Shown here: positions 54,188 through 63,578 of the stretch, piece by piece
Layout of the letters: each line of letters begins with the position of its first letter
Position numbering within the stretch: the stretch's first letter is position 1
Source: Pseudoxanthomonas broegbernensis
GTDB taxonomy: Bacteria; Pseudomonadota; Gammaproteobacteria; Xanthomonadales; Xanthomonadaceae
Assembly (NCBI RefSeq): GCF_014202435.1
Contig: NZ_JACHGU010000001.1
Span: forward strand, 742,018 to 806,017
Length of the DNA stretch: 64,000 bases
Reading direction: 5' to 3'
Notes under the pieces: model-generated
Database searches by the model: none
The model's input: the letters and a program-made list of their open reading frames with translations, nothing else
What the model was told of the DNA's origin: nothing
Position numbers and translations under genes: made by a program

Positions 54188-56136
54188 AGCACCCCGCCCT
54201 CGTCCTTATCCTCTTCCTGGCATGGCTGGCCATGCCGGCGGCGGCGCTGGCCGCGCCCACGGCCGCGCTCGAACTGCCGCTGCTGTTCTCCGACGGCGCG
54301 GTGCTGCAGCGCGACCGGCCATTGCCGGTGTGGGGCCAGGCCGCGCCGGGCGCCCAGGTGCGCGTGGAGTTCGACGGCAGCCAGGCGCAGGCCACGGCCG
54401 GTGACGACGGGCGCTGGTCGCTGCAACTGCCGGCGCACGCCGCCGGCGGACCGTACGCGCTGACGGTGCGCGCCGGGGACGAGGAGCGGCGCATCGACGA
54501 CGTGCTGGTCGGCGAGGTGTGGCTGGCCTCGGGCCAGTCGAACATGGAATGGCCGGTGGCCCAGAGCCTGCATGCGCAGGAGGACATCGCCGGTGCCGGC
54601 GACGCCCGGCTGCGCCACTTCAAGGTGCCCAAGTCCTGGGCGGAGGCGCCGCGCGCGCAGCTCGAAGGCGGGCAGTGGCAGGCGGCCGCGCCGGGGACGG
54701 TCGGCGAGTTCTCCGCGATCGGCTACGCCTTCGCCCGCGAATTGAGGCAGGTGCTCGGGGTGCCGGTGGGCATCATCGACAGCACCTGGGGCGGCAGTTC
54801 GATCGAAGCGTGGATGGACGCGGCGATGCTCGGCCTGGATGCGGCCACGCTGGAGGAGAAGATGCGCCAGCGCCGCGCCGCCGACGCCAGGGTGGAGGCG
54901 CAGGTGCGCGAGCGCGTGGCCGCGTGGCCGGAAGCCGACCCCGCGTCCGAGGCCTTCGCCGCCGCCGAACTGGACGACAGCGGCTGGGCAGCGATCAAGG
55001 TGCCCTCGGCCTGGGAGGCGGAGGGCTATGCCGGCATGGACGGCGTGGCCTGGTATCGCACTGCGTTCGAGCTGAGCGCGGCCGAGGCCGCGGCGGGGAT
55101 CGTGCTGGGCCTGGGCCAGATCGACGACTCGGACACGGCCTGGGTCAACGGCCGGCGCGTGGGCGGGGTGAGCAACGGCTGGAACGTGCCCCGGGTCTAC
55201 CCGGTGCCGGCCTCGGCCCTGCGCGCCGGCGGCAACGTGCTGGCCGTGCGCGTGCAGGACGATGGCGGCGGCGGCGGCATCGTCGGCTCGGCGCAGCAGG
55301 TCTACCTGCAGACGGCCGGCGGCGAGCGCCGCGCGCTGGCCGGCCCGTGGCGCTTCCGCACCGCGCAGGTGCGGGTGTCGCTGGCCGACGACAAGAACCA
55401 GGTCGACACCCTGCTGTACAACGCCATGATCCACCCGCTGCTGCCGTACCCGCTGGCCGGCGCCATCTGGTACCAGGGCGAGACCAATGCCAGCGAGCAG
55501 GGCGCGCATCGCTACCGCGACCAGTTCAAGACGATGATCCAGGGCTGGCGTGCCGCCTGGCGGCAGCCCGGGATGCCGTTCCTGTGGGTGCAACTGGCGC
55601 CGTTCGGCTCCGGCGGCGACCGCGTGCGCGGCGACGGCACGGTGGTCGACAGCCCCTGGGCGACGCTGCGCGAATCGCAGTCGGCCGCGCTCGCGCTGCC
55701 GGCCACCGCGCAGGCAGTGATCACCGACGTGGGCGACGTGCACGACATCCATCCGCGCGACAAGCGCACCGTCGGCCACCGCCTGGCGCTGGCGGCGCAA
55801 CACGTGGCCTACGGCCAGGACGGGTTCGCCTGGCGCGGGCCGGCGTTCCGGGAAGCGGCGGTGGACGGCCGCGTCCTGGTGCTGCATTTCGACGCCCACG
55901 ACGGCGTGCTGGCCGTGCGCGGCGGCGGCGATGCGCCGCGGGGATTCGAGCTGGCCGGCGCCAACGGGCGCTTCCACCCGGCGCGGGCACGCATCGCCGG
56001 CGACACCGTCGTGCTGGAAAGCCCGAAGGTGCGCAAGCCGGCGATGGCGCGCTACGGATGGAGCGATGCCCCGGCGCAGGCGGATCTGGTGGGCGCGGAC
56101 GGACTGCCGGCCTCGCCGTTCCGCACCCACCCATGA
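54184..56136 (+). CDS. CE20-type acetylesterase (sialate O-acetylesterase-like SGNH hydrolase)
   Basis: A 650-residue secreted esterase (signal peptide ending AALAAP). Seen: N-terminal beta-sandwich, SGNH nucleophile S119 in ASGQSNMEWPV, GIIDSTWGGSSIEAW, an inserted jelly-roll domain of GH2 sugar-binding type at about 260-370 (SGWAAIKVPSAWE, WYRTAFEL, DSDTAWVNGRRVGG), then the catalytic domain resumes with AIWYQGETNA and the Asp-x-His pair D521-I-H523. That interrupted layout is the one reported for CE20 xyloglucan acetylesterases of Xanthomonas. It should remove acetyl groups from side-chain galactose so that the galactosidase can act. ATG 54184 overlaps the GH74 stop (ATGA), so translation is coupled. 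Confidence 0.9.
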   Translation: MKHPALVLILFLAWLAMPAAALAAPTAALELPLLFSDGAVLQRDRPLPVWGQAAPGAQVRVEFDGSQAQATAGDDGRWSLQLPAHAAGGPYALTVRAGDEERRIDDVLVGEVWLASGQSNMEWPVAQSLHAQEDIAGAGDARLRHFKVPKSWAEAPRAQLEGGQWQAAAPGTVGEFSAIGYAFARELRQVLGVPVGIIDSTWGGSSIEAWMDAAMLGLDAATLEEKMRQRRAADARVEAQVRERVAAWPEADPASEAFAAAELDDSGWAAIKVPSAWEAEGYAGMDGVAWYRTAFELSAAEAAAGIVLGLGQIDDSDTAWVNGRRVGGVSNGWNVPRVYPVPASALRAGGNVLAVRVQDDGGGGGIVGSAQQVYLQTAGGERRALAGPWRFRTAQVRVSLADDKNQVDTLLYNAMIHPLLPYPLAGAIWYQGETNASEQGAHRYRDQFKTMIQGWRAAWRQPGMPFLWVQLAPFGSGGDRVRGDGTVVDSPWATLRESQSAALALPATAQAVITDVGDVHDIHPRDKRTVGHRLALAAQHVAYGQDGFAWRGPAFREAAVDGRVLVLHFDAHDGVLAVRGGGDAPRGFELAGANGRFHPARARIAGDTVVLESPKVRKPAMARYGWSDAPAQADLVGADGLPASPFRTHP

Positions 56137-56216
56137 CGAGGGCCGGACCGCGCGTCCGGCGCAGCGAACCGGCCCGGGCGACCTTGCGTCCGGGCCACAA
56201 GGCAGAGGAGCGAGTC

Positions 56217-57917
56217 TTGCAAGCGATGCACAACCCCCAGGCGAACCGGCCGCGTGCCTTCGTTCCCTTCGCGCCGCTGCTGGCGCTGCTGCTTGCCGCC
56301 TGCGGCGGCCAGGACGCCGGCGAGCGGGCCGCCGCCCAGCCGGCTCCGGCCGGGGCCGCCACGGCCGGCGAGGCCGCCGAGGCGCCGATCCCGGAGGTGG
56401 TCAGCGAGAACGGCCGCCATGCCTTGCGGGTGGACGGCGAGCCGTTCCTGATCCTCGGTGCGCAGGTCAACAATTCCAGCAACTGGCCGCAGGCGCTGGA
56501 CGACGTGTGGCCGGCGATCGACGTGCTCAAGCCCAACACGGTGATGGTGCCGGTGGCCTGGGAACAGGTCGAGGCCGAGGAAGGCAGGTTCGACTTCTCC
56601 TTCGTCGACACCCTGCTGGCGCAGGCGCGCGAGAAGGACGTGCGCCTGATCCTGCTGTGGTTCGCCACCTGGAAGAACAACGCGCCGCACTACGCGCCCA
56701 CGTGGGTGAAGCTGGACAACGCGCGCTTCCCGCGGGTGGTCACCGCCGACGGGCGCACCCTCAATTCCCTCTCGCCGCACGGCGAGGCGACCCTGGAGGC
56801 CGACCGCAAGGCCTTCGTGCAGCTGATGCGGCACCTGAAGCGGGCCGACCCGCAGCGCACCGTGATCATGGTCCAGCCGCAGAACGAGCCGGGCACCTAC
56901 GGCAGCGTGCGCGACTTCTCGCCGCTGGCGCAGAAGCATTTCGAAGCGCCGGTGCCGCAGGCGCTGGTCGAGAAGATGGGCAGGCGGCCGGGCACCTGGC
57001 GCGAGGTGTTCGGCGACGACGCCGACGAGTTCTTCCACGCCTGGCACATCGCCCACTACATCGACCAGGTCGCGCAGGCCGGCAAGGCCGAGTACCCGCT
57101 GCCGATGCTGGTCAACGCCGCCCTGCGCGGGCCGTTCAATCCCGGCCAGCCGGGCCAGTACGCCAGCGGCGGGCCGACCGACAACGTGCTGGACGTGTAC
57201 AAGGCCGCCGCCCCGCACATCGACCTGCTGGCGCCGGACATCTACATGCCCGAGTACACCCACTACACCACGGTGCTGGAGCGCTACTCGCGCGCGGACA
57301 ACCCGCTGTTCGTGGCCGAGACCGGCAACCGCGAGGAGTACGCGCGCTACTTCTTCTCCGCGCTGGGGCAGCAGGCCATCGGCTGGTCGCCGTTCGGCAT
57401 CGACTACTCCAGGTATTCCAACTGGCCGCTCGGCGCCAAGCTGATGAACCCGGAGACGCTGGAGGACTTCGCCCTGAACTACCGGCTGGTCGGCCCGGCC
57501 GCGCGGGTGATCGCCCGCGCCAGCTTCGAGGGCAGGGTGCGTGGCACCGCCGAGCAGCCCGGGCAGGCGGTGCAGACGCTGAGGATCGACGACAAGTGGA
57601 ACATGGTGGTCACCTACGGCGTGCCGCAGTTCTGGTTCCAGGGCGAGCCGCCGGGCAACCCGGAGCCGGTGGGCCGGGCGCTGGTGGTGCAGCTTGGGCC
57701 GGACGAGTTCCTGGTCACCGGCGCGCACGCACGGGTGAACTTGGTCGCCGCCGACCCGGCCGTGGCCGAGCGGCTGACCTACGAGTACGTGGACGAGGGC
57801 ACCTACGTCGACGGCGAGTGGAGGTTCCGCCGGCGCTGGAACGGCGACCAGACCGACTACGGCCTCAACTTCTCCAGCGCCACCCAGTTGCTGCGGGTGA
57901 AGCTGGCGACCTACTGA
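56217..57917 (+). CDS. GH35 beta-galactosidase lipoprotein (with DUF5597-type C-terminus)
   Basis: A 566-residue beta-galactosidase removing galactose from xyloglucan side chains, similar in layout to the Cellvibrio xyloglucan enzyme Bgl35A. Seen: lipoprotein signal with lipobox LAAC (C29), TIM-barrel GH35 motifs with acid/base E224 in VQPQNEPGTYG and nucleophile E368 in LFVAETGN, and a C-terminal beta domain (MVVTYGVPQFWFQ ... ARVNLVAADP). I place the start at TTG 56217, six bases after GAGGAG; the in-frame ATG 56226 lies too far from it. ATG 56133 overlaps the esterase stop but would bury the signal peptide behind 28 charged residues. The protein is likely anchored in the periplasmic leaflet. 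Confidence 0.9.
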   Translation: MQAMHNPQANRPRAFVPFAPLLALLLAACGGQDAGERAAAQPAPAGAATAGEAAEAPIPEVVSENGRHALRVDGEPFLILGAQVNNSSNWPQALDDVWPAIDVLKPNTVMVPVAWEQVEAEEGRFDFSFVDTLLAQAREKDVRLILLWFATWKNNAPHYAPTWVKLDNARFPRVVTADGRTLNSLSPHGEATLEADRKAFVQLMRHLKRADPQRTVIMVQPQNEPGTYGSVRDFSPLAQKHFEAPVPQALVEKMGRRPGTWREVFGDDADEFFHAWHIAHYIDQVAQAGKAEYPLPMLVNAALRGPFNPGQPGQYASGGPTDNVLDVYKAAAPHIDLLAPDIYMPEYTHYTTVLERYSRADNPLFVAETGNREEYARYFFSALGQQAIGWSPFGIDYSRYSNWPLGAKLMNPETLEDFALNYRLVGPAARVIARASFEGRVRGTAEQPGQAVQTLRIDDKWNMVVTYGVPQFWFQGEPPGNPEPVGRALVVQLGPDEFLVTGAHARVNLVAADPAVAERLTYEYVDEGTYVDGEWRFRRRWNGDQTDYGLNFSSATQLLRVKLATY

Positions 57918-57933
57918 ACGCCCCTGTACGGGA

Positions 57934-57983
57934 AACGACGGGCGTCCGCGGACGCCGCAACGACAGGCGTCCAGGGACGCCGC
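57934..57983. repeat. Tandem 25-bp repeat forming twin hairpins between GH35 and GH31
   Basis: Unit 1 57934-57958 and unit 2 57959-57983 differ at three of 25 positions. Each contains a palindrome: GGCGTCC-GC-GGACGCC (57941-57956) and GGCGTCC-AG-GGACGCC (57966-57981). The changes fall outside the stems or in the loop, so both hairpins are kept. They lie three bases before the GH31 ribosome binding site. Confidence 0.75.
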
Positions 57984-57996
57984 TTGGAGAGATGAG

Positions 57997-60852
57997 ATGC
58001 GACGACTGATCAATCACCGCGCCTGGCCGGCGTTTGCGCTGGCCATGCTGCTGCCGCTGCCGGCCGCCGCGCAGACCGTGGAGAAGCTGGACGACGGCGT
58101 GGTGGTGCGCCCGGCCGACGCCGCTGCCGCCCATGTGCGCCTGCAACTGGTCGGCGACCGCATCGTGCGTGTCAGCGCCGACCCGGACGGCGACTTCCGG
58201 CGCAGCCCGAGCCTGATGCGGGTCCCGGCCACGGGCGCGGCGCCGGCGTTCGAGCTGGAGCAGGGCGCCGACGCCGTGCGCCTGAAGGCCGCCGGCATTT
58301 CCGCGCGGGTGGCGCTGGCCGACGGCCAGGTGAGCTTCTTCGACGCGGCCGGCGAGCCGCTGCTGGCCGAGGCCGACGGCGCGCGCACCTTCCAGGCGGT
58401 GGCGTTCGAAGGCACGCCGTACTATAGCGTGCGCCAGCGCTTCCAGTCGCCGGACGACGAGTCCTTCTACGGCACCGGCCTGCACCAGCAGGGCTGGATG
58501 AACCTGAAGGGCCGCGACGTCGAACTGCTCCAGCACAACATCGACAACGCCATCCCGTTCCTGGTGTCCAGCCGCAACTACGGCATCCTCTGGGACAACA
58601 ACTCCATCACCCGCTACGGCGACCCGCGCGGCTTGCGCCCGCTGCAGGAAAGCCTGGTGGTCTACGACGCCAAGGGCAAGCCGGGCGCGCTGACGGCCAC
58701 CTATTCCATCGACGGCAAGCGCAAGGCCGCCCGCCGCGAGGCGGAGATCAACTACCAGTACATCAAGGACCTGGCTGCGTTCCCGGAGAAGGCCAAGAAC
58801 AAGGCCCAGGGCGGGCGCACCCAGGTGGTGTGGGAGGGCGCGATCGAGGCCAGGACCGGCGGCCGCCACACCTTCTCCATGTACAACAGCGAGTACGCCA
58901 AGGTGTACGTGGACGGCGAGCGGGTGATCGACCGCTGGCGCCAGAACTGGAACCCGTGGCACCACGAGTTCGCGCTGGACCTGGAGCCGGGCGTGAAGCA
59001 CGCGGTCCGCGTGGAATGGGACACCATCGATCCGGCCTACATCGCCCTGCTGCACCGCGACCCGCTGCCGGCGGCCGAGGCCCGCGACCTGTCGATCTGG
59101 TCCGAGGCCGGGCAGATGATCGACTACTACGTGGTCGCCGGCGCCGATGGCGACGAGGTGATCGCCGGCTACCGCGAGCTGACCGGCAAGGCGGTGCTGC
59201 TGCCCAAGTGGTCCTACGGCTTCTGGCAGAGCCGCGAGCGCTACAAGACCCAGGACGAGCTGACCGGCGCGCTGGACGAGTACCGCCGCCGCGGCCTGCC
59301 GATCGACGCCATCGTCCTGGACTGGTCGTACTGGCCCGAGGACGCCTGGGGCTCGCACGACTTCGACCCGAAGAACTTCCCGGACCCGGACGGGATGGTC
59401 AGGCACGTGCACGACCGGCACGCGCAGATCATGATCTCGGTGTGGCCCAAGTTCTATCCGACCACCGCCAACTACAAGGAGCTGGACGCGGCCGGGTACA
59501 TGTACCACCGCAACGTGGAGGTCGGCGAGCTGGACTGGATCGGCGCCGGCTACCTGAACTCGTTCTACGACCCGTACGCGAAGCAGGCCCAGGACATCTT
59601 CTGGCGCCAGGTCAACGAGAAGCTCAACGTCCGGGGCTTCGACGCCTGGTGGCTGGACGCCTCCGAGCCGGACCTGCACAGCAACATCGACGTCGGCGAG
59701 CGCAAGGCGCGCACCACCCCGACCGCGCTGGGCCCGTCGGTGGAATACTTCAACTCCTACCCGCTGGTGCATTCGGAGGGCGTGTACCGCGGCTCGCGCG
59801 AGGTCGATCCGGACAAGCGCGTGTTCATCCTCTCGCGTGCGTTCTTCGCGGGCCAGCAGCGTGCCGGCGCCGCGTTCTGGAGCGGCGACATCGTGCCGCG
59901 CTGGGACGACCTGCGCGAGCAGATCTCCGGGCTGGTCAACGCCTCGATGGCCGGCGCGCCGAACGTGAGCTTCGACATCGGCGGCTTCTCGCCGGAGAAC
60001 CGCTACGTCGAGAAGGACCCGGCGCACCTGCCGGAATGGCGTGAGCTGAGCCTGCGCTGGTTCCAGTACGGCGCCTTCGTGCCGGTGTTCCGCCTGCACG
60101 GCCAGTTCCCGTACCGCGAGATCTGGGAGATCGCGCCGGAAGGCACGCCGCATTACGACAGCTTCGTCCACTACCTCAAGCTGCGCTACACGCTGCTGCC
60201 GTACATCTACACCCTGGCCGGCGACACCTGGCACAAGGACGGCACCCTCCTGCGCACGCTGGAGATGGACTTCCCCGGCGATGCCAAGGTCAAGGACATC
60301 CACGACCAGTACCTGTTCGGCCCGGCCTTCCTGGTCGCCCCGGTGACCGAGTTCAAGGCCACCAGCCGCCAGGTCTACCTGCCGGCCGGCACGAGCTGGA
60401 TCGAGTTCGACAGCGGCAAGCGCCATGCGGGCGGCCAGACCGTCGACGCGGCCGCGCCGCTGCAGCGCATGCCGCTGTTCGTGCGTGCCGGTTCGATCGT
60501 GCCGCGCACCGTGGTCCAGCAGTACGTGGACGAGACGCCGGACGCGCCGCTCACCGTGGAGGTCTACACCGGCGCCGACGGCAGCTTCTCGCTGTACGAG
60601 GACAACGGCCGCAACTACGGCTACGAGCGCGGCGAGTCCAGCCGCATCCCGCTGGCCTGGAACGAGGCCGCCGGCGAGTTGAGCGTCGGCGCGCGCCAGG
60701 GCCAGTACCCGGGCATGCGGCAGCAGCGCGAGATCCGGGTACGCTGGATCGACGGGCCGCGCGGCGACAACGGCGCGCTGGAGCCCGAGGCCGACGCCAC
60801 GGTCCACTACACCGGGCAGGCGCTGACCGTCCGCCGCCCGCGTGGCGGCTGA
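57997..60852 (+). CDS. GH31 alpha-xylosidase with inserted PA14 domain
   Basis: A 951-residue enzyme that removes the terminal alpha-1,6-xylose from the non-reducing end of xyloglucan oligosaccharides. Signal peptide ends AAAQT. Seen: N-terminal beta-sandwich, a PA14 domain at about 250-370 (GRHTFSMYNSEYAKVYVDGERVID), then the (beta/alpha)8 barrel with nucleophile D554 in FDAWWLDASEPDL and acid/base D631 in FWSGDIVPRWDDL, followed by C-terminal beta domains. The PA14 insertion is the feature of xyloglucan-specific alpha-xylosidases such as Cellvibrio Xyl31A and argues against a general alpha-glucosidase. Start ATG 57997 follows GGAGA six bases upstream. Confidence 0.94.
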   Translation: MRRLINHRAWPAFALAMLLPLPAAAQTVEKLDDGVVVRPADAAAAHVRLQLVGDRIVRVSADPDGDFRRSPSLMRVPATGAAPAFELEQGADAVRLKAAGISARVALADGQVSFFDAAGEPLLAEADGARTFQAVAFEGTPYYSVRQRFQSPDDESFYGTGLHQQGWMNLKGRDVELLQHNIDNAIPFLVSSRNYGILWDNNSITRYGDPRGLRPLQESLVVYDAKGKPGALTATYSIDGKRKAARREAEINYQYIKDLAAFPEKAKNKAQGGRTQVVWEGAIEARTGGRHTFSMYNSEYAKVYVDGERVIDRWRQNWNPWHHEFALDLEPGVKHAVRVEWDTIDPAYIALLHRDPLPAAEARDLSIWSEAGQMIDYYVVAGADGDEVIAGYRELTGKAVLLPKWSYGFWQSRERYKTQDELTGALDEYRRRGLPIDAIVLDWSYWPEDAWGSHDFDPKNFPDPDGMVRHVHDRHAQIMISVWPKFYPTTANYKELDAAGYMYHRNVEVGELDWIGAGYLNSFYDPYAKQAQDIFWRQVNEKLNVRGFDAWWLDASEPDLHSNIDVGERKARTTPTALGPSVEYFNSYPLVHSEGVYRGSREVDPDKRVFILSRAFFAGQQRAGAAFWSGDIVPRWDDLREQISGLVNASMAGAPNVSFDIGGFSPENRYVEKDPAHLPEWRELSLRWFQYGAFVPVFRLHGQFPYREIWEIAPEGTPHYDSFVHYLKLRYTLLPYIYTLAGDTWHKDGTLLRTLEMDFPGDAKVKDIHDQYLFGPAFLVAPVTEFKATSRQVYLPAGTSWIEFDSGKRHAGGQTVDAAAPLQRMPLFVRAGSIVPRTVVQQYVDETPDAPLTVEVYTGADGSFSLYEDNGRNYGYERGESSRIPLAWNEAAGELSVGARQGQYPGMRQQREIRVRWIDGPRGDNGALEPEADATVHYTGQALTVRRPRGG

Positions 60853-60932
60853 CCCCGCGCCAGTGCGCACGGCGCGCGTGCCGGCATACGCTTGCACGCG
60901 CCGCCGCGCGGAAGCATGCCAAGGAACGCAGG

Positions 60933-63362
60933 ATGAGCCTGACACGACGTGAACTGCTCAAGGGCACGGCCGCGGCACTGGCCGTGGCCGGCAGCGGTAC
61001 GGCCGGCCGGGTCGCCGGTACGCCGGCGGCCGTTTCCGCCGCCGCGGCGGCATCCCCGGAGGCCGCCACGGCGGCCGGCCAGGTCGCGGGACAGGGCGAC
61101 GCGGCGCTGAGGCTGTGGTACCCGCGCCCGGCCACGCAGTGGGTCGAGGCGCTGCCGCTGGGCAACGGCCGGCTCGGGGCGATGGTCTGGGGCGGCGGCA
61201 GGTCCGAGCGCCTGCAGCTCAACGAGGACACGCTCTACGCCGGCCGGCCCTACGACCCGACTCCGACCGAGGCGCTGGCCGCGCTGCCCGAGGTGCGGCG
61301 GCTGCTGTTCGCCGGCCGCTACGCCGAGGCCGAGGCGCTGGCCAACGCGAAGATGATGGGCCGGCCGAACAAGCAGATGCCCTACCAGCCGCTGGGCGAC
61401 CTCTTGCTCGATTTCAGCGAGATATCCGAGCTCAACGGCTACCGCCGCGAACTGGACCTGGACCGCGCGCTGGCGACCAGCACCTTCGAGGCGCGCGGGA
61501 TGCAGCACACCCGCGAGGTCTTCGTCTCGGCGGCCGACCAGTGCGTGGCGGTGCGGTTGTCGGGCGACAAGTCCGGCCGGATCGATCTTCGCATCGGCCT
61601 GGACAGCGACCACGCCGATGCCGCGGTGGAGGCCGACGGCGGGCACGGGCTGCTGCTGCGCGGGCGCAACGGCGGTGCCTTCGGGATCGAGGGCGGGCTG
61701 CGCTTCGCCGCGCGGCTGCGGGTACGGGCGCGCGGCGGGAGCCTGCGCCGGCGGAGCGGACGGATCGAGGTGGCCCAGGCCGACGAGGTCGTGCTGCTGC
61801 TGACCGCGGCCACCAGCTTCCGCCGCTATGACGACACCGGCGGCGACCCGGAGGCGATCACCCGGGCGCAACTGGACGCGGCGGCGCGCAAGTCCTGGGA
61901 CGCACTGCTGGACGCGCATGTGGCCGAGCACCGGCGCCTGTTCCATCGCGTCTCGATCGACCTGGGCGACAGTCCGGCGCAGATCGCCGGCCTGCCGACG
62001 GATGCGCGCGTGGCCCGCTTCGCCCAGGGCAGCGATCCGGCGCTGGCCGCGCTGTACCACCAGTTCGGACGCTACCTGCTGATCTGCAGTTCGCGGCCCG
62101 GCACCCAGCCGGCCAACCTGCAGGGCATCTGGAACGACCTGCTTTCGCCGCCGTGGGAGAGCAAGTACACGATCAACATCAACACCCAGATGAACTACTG
62201 GCCGGCCGAGGCCAATGCGCTGCCGGAGTGCGCGGAGCCGCTGGAGCGGATGGTGGCCGAGCTGGCGCAGGCCGGGGCCGAGACCGCGCGGCGGATGTAC
62301 GGCGCGCCCGGCTGGGTCGTGCACCACAACACCGACCTGTGGCGGCGCAGTGCGCCGATCGACGGCGCGCAATGGGGCCTGTGGCCGACCGGCGGTGCCT
62401 GGCTTCTGCAGCACCTGTGGGACCGCTGGGACTACGATCGCGACCCGGATTACCTGCGCAAGGTCTGGCCGCTGTTCAAGGGTGCGGCGGAGTTCTTCGC
62501 CGCCACCCTGGTCGAGGACCCGAACACCGGGGCGATGGTCACCGCGCCGTCGATCTCGCCGGAGAACGAGCACCCGCACGGCGCCGCGCTGTGCGCCGGG
62601 CCGTCGATGGACGCGCAGATCCTGCGCGACCTGTTCGGCCAGTGCGTGCAGATCGCCGGCCTGCTGGGCGTGGACGCGGACCTGGCGGCCAGGCTCGAGG
62701 CGCTGCGCGCGCGCCTGCCGCCGCACCGGATCGGCAAGGCCGGGCAGTTGCAGGAATGGCAGCAGGACTGGGACATGGACGTCCCGGAGATCCACCACCG
62801 CCACGTCTCCCACCTGTACGCGCTGCATCCCTCCAGCCAGATCAACGTGCGCGACACCCCCGAACTGGCCGCGGCGGCGAAGCGCACGCTGGAGATCCGC
62901 GGCGACGAGGCCACCGGCTGGGGCATCGGCTGGCGCCTGAACCTGTGGGCGCGGCTGCACGACGGCGAGCACGCGTACAAGGTGCTGGCCATGCTGCTCA
63001 GTCCCGAGCGCACCTATCCCAACCTGTTCGACGCCCACCCGCCGTTCCAGATCGACGGCAACTTCGGCGGCACCGCGGGCATCACCGAGATGCTGCTGCA
63101 GAGCTGGGGTGGCACGGTATTCCTGCTGCCGGCGCTGCCGGAGGCCTGGCAACGCGGTAAAGTCGCCGGTCTGCGGGTGCGCGGCGCGGCCGGCGTCGAC
63201 CTGGAATGGGACGGCGGCCGGTTGCGGCAGGCCAGCCTGCGCAGCGATCGTGGCGGCCGCTACCGGGTCGAGTACCGTGATCGCGTCCTGGAGCTGGAAC
63301 TGGGGGCGGGCGAGGCGGCATGGCTGGACTGGCGGGCAGGGCGGCTGGTGCGGCGGGCCTGA
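60933..63362 (+). CDS. GH95 alpha-L-fucosidase
   Basis: An 809-residue inverting 1,2-alpha-L-fucosidase that removes the fucose capping xyloglucan galactose. The N-terminus MSLTRRELLKGTAAALAVAG is a twin-arginine (Tat) signal, so it is exported folded. Seen: N-terminal beta domain from LWYPRPATQWVEALPLGNGRLGAMVWGG, (alpha/alpha)6 barrel with the two catalytic Asn in ININTQMNYWPAE (N417/N421 region), general acid E544 in SPEN, HRHVSHLYALHPSSQI and D708 in FQIDGNFGG. These correspond to the residues described for Bifidobacterium AfcA. Start ATG 60933 follows AAGGA. Some GH95 members act on L-galactose, so the fucose call rests partly on locus context. Confidence 0.93.
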   Translation: MSLTRRELLKGTAAALAVAGSGTAGRVAGTPAAVSAAAAASPEAATAAGQVAGQGDAALRLWYPRPATQWVEALPLGNGRLGAMVWGGGRSERLQLNEDTLYAGRPYDPTPTEALAALPEVRRLLFAGRYAEAEALANAKMMGRPNKQMPYQPLGDLLLDFSEISELNGYRRELDLDRALATSTFEARGMQHTREVFVSAADQCVAVRLSGDKSGRIDLRIGLDSDHADAAVEADGGHGLLLRGRNGGAFGIEGGLRFAARLRVRARGGSLRRRSGRIEVAQADEVVLLLTAATSFRRYDDTGGDPEAITRAQLDAAARKSWDALLDAHVAEHRRLFHRVSIDLGDSPAQIAGLPTDARVARFAQGSDPALAALYHQFGRYLLICSSRPGTQPANLQGIWNDLLSPPWESKYTININTQMNYWPAEANALPECAEPLERMVAELAQAGAETARRMYGAPGWVVHHNTDLWRRSAPIDGAQWGLWPTGGAWLLQHLWDRWDYDRDPDYLRKVWPLFKGAAEFFAATLVEDPNTGAMVTAPSISPENEHPHGAALCAGPSMDAQILRDLFGQCVQIAGLLGVDADLAARLEALRARLPPHRIGKAGQLQEWQQDWDMDVPEIHHRHVSHLYALHPSSQINVRDTPELAAAAKRTLEIRGDEATGWGIGWRLNLWARLHDGEHAYKVLAMLLSPERTYPNLFDAHPPFQIDGNFGGTAGITEMLLQSWGGTVFLLPALPEAWQRGKVAGLRVRGAAGVDLEWDGGRLRQASLRSDRGGRYRVEYRDRVLELELGAGEAAWLDWRAGRLVRRA

Positions 63363-63578
63363 CCGGCCGGGATCGCAGGCCGGTGGCGGTGCGGAGGGGA
63401 CCGTGCCGGCACCGGGGCCGAAGAAGCGCCGCGGGAGCGGCATCGGCACGGACGCGAACGCGGAGCCGCCCGGCGCGCCGGGGGGGGGGAGGCCGGCGTA
63501 GGGGCGCCGGTGCGCGACACATACGACGTGCCGGCGGTACCTGCCGGCTTACGCACAACTACAACGGAGGATTGCCCC
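63363..63578. other. 216-bp gap with a ten-G tract
   Basis: Between the fucosidase and the transporter. It contains ten consecutive G residues (63480-63489) and GCCGGC-rich short palindromes around 63530-63550, and ends with GGAGG at 63566-63570 as ribosome binding site for the transporter. No gene is visible. Confidence 0.5.

Noticed and set aside
56133..57917. ATG at 56133 as start of the GH35 gene, overlapping the esterase stop
   Set aside because: It would place about 28 mostly charged residues before the lipoprotein signal. GAGGAG at 56205-56210 fits the TTG at 56217 with normal spacing.
57997..60852. GH31 gene as a general alpha-glucosidase
   Set aside because: The PA14 insertion and the xyloglucan locus context fit alpha-xylosidase better. 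Final proof needs an assay.
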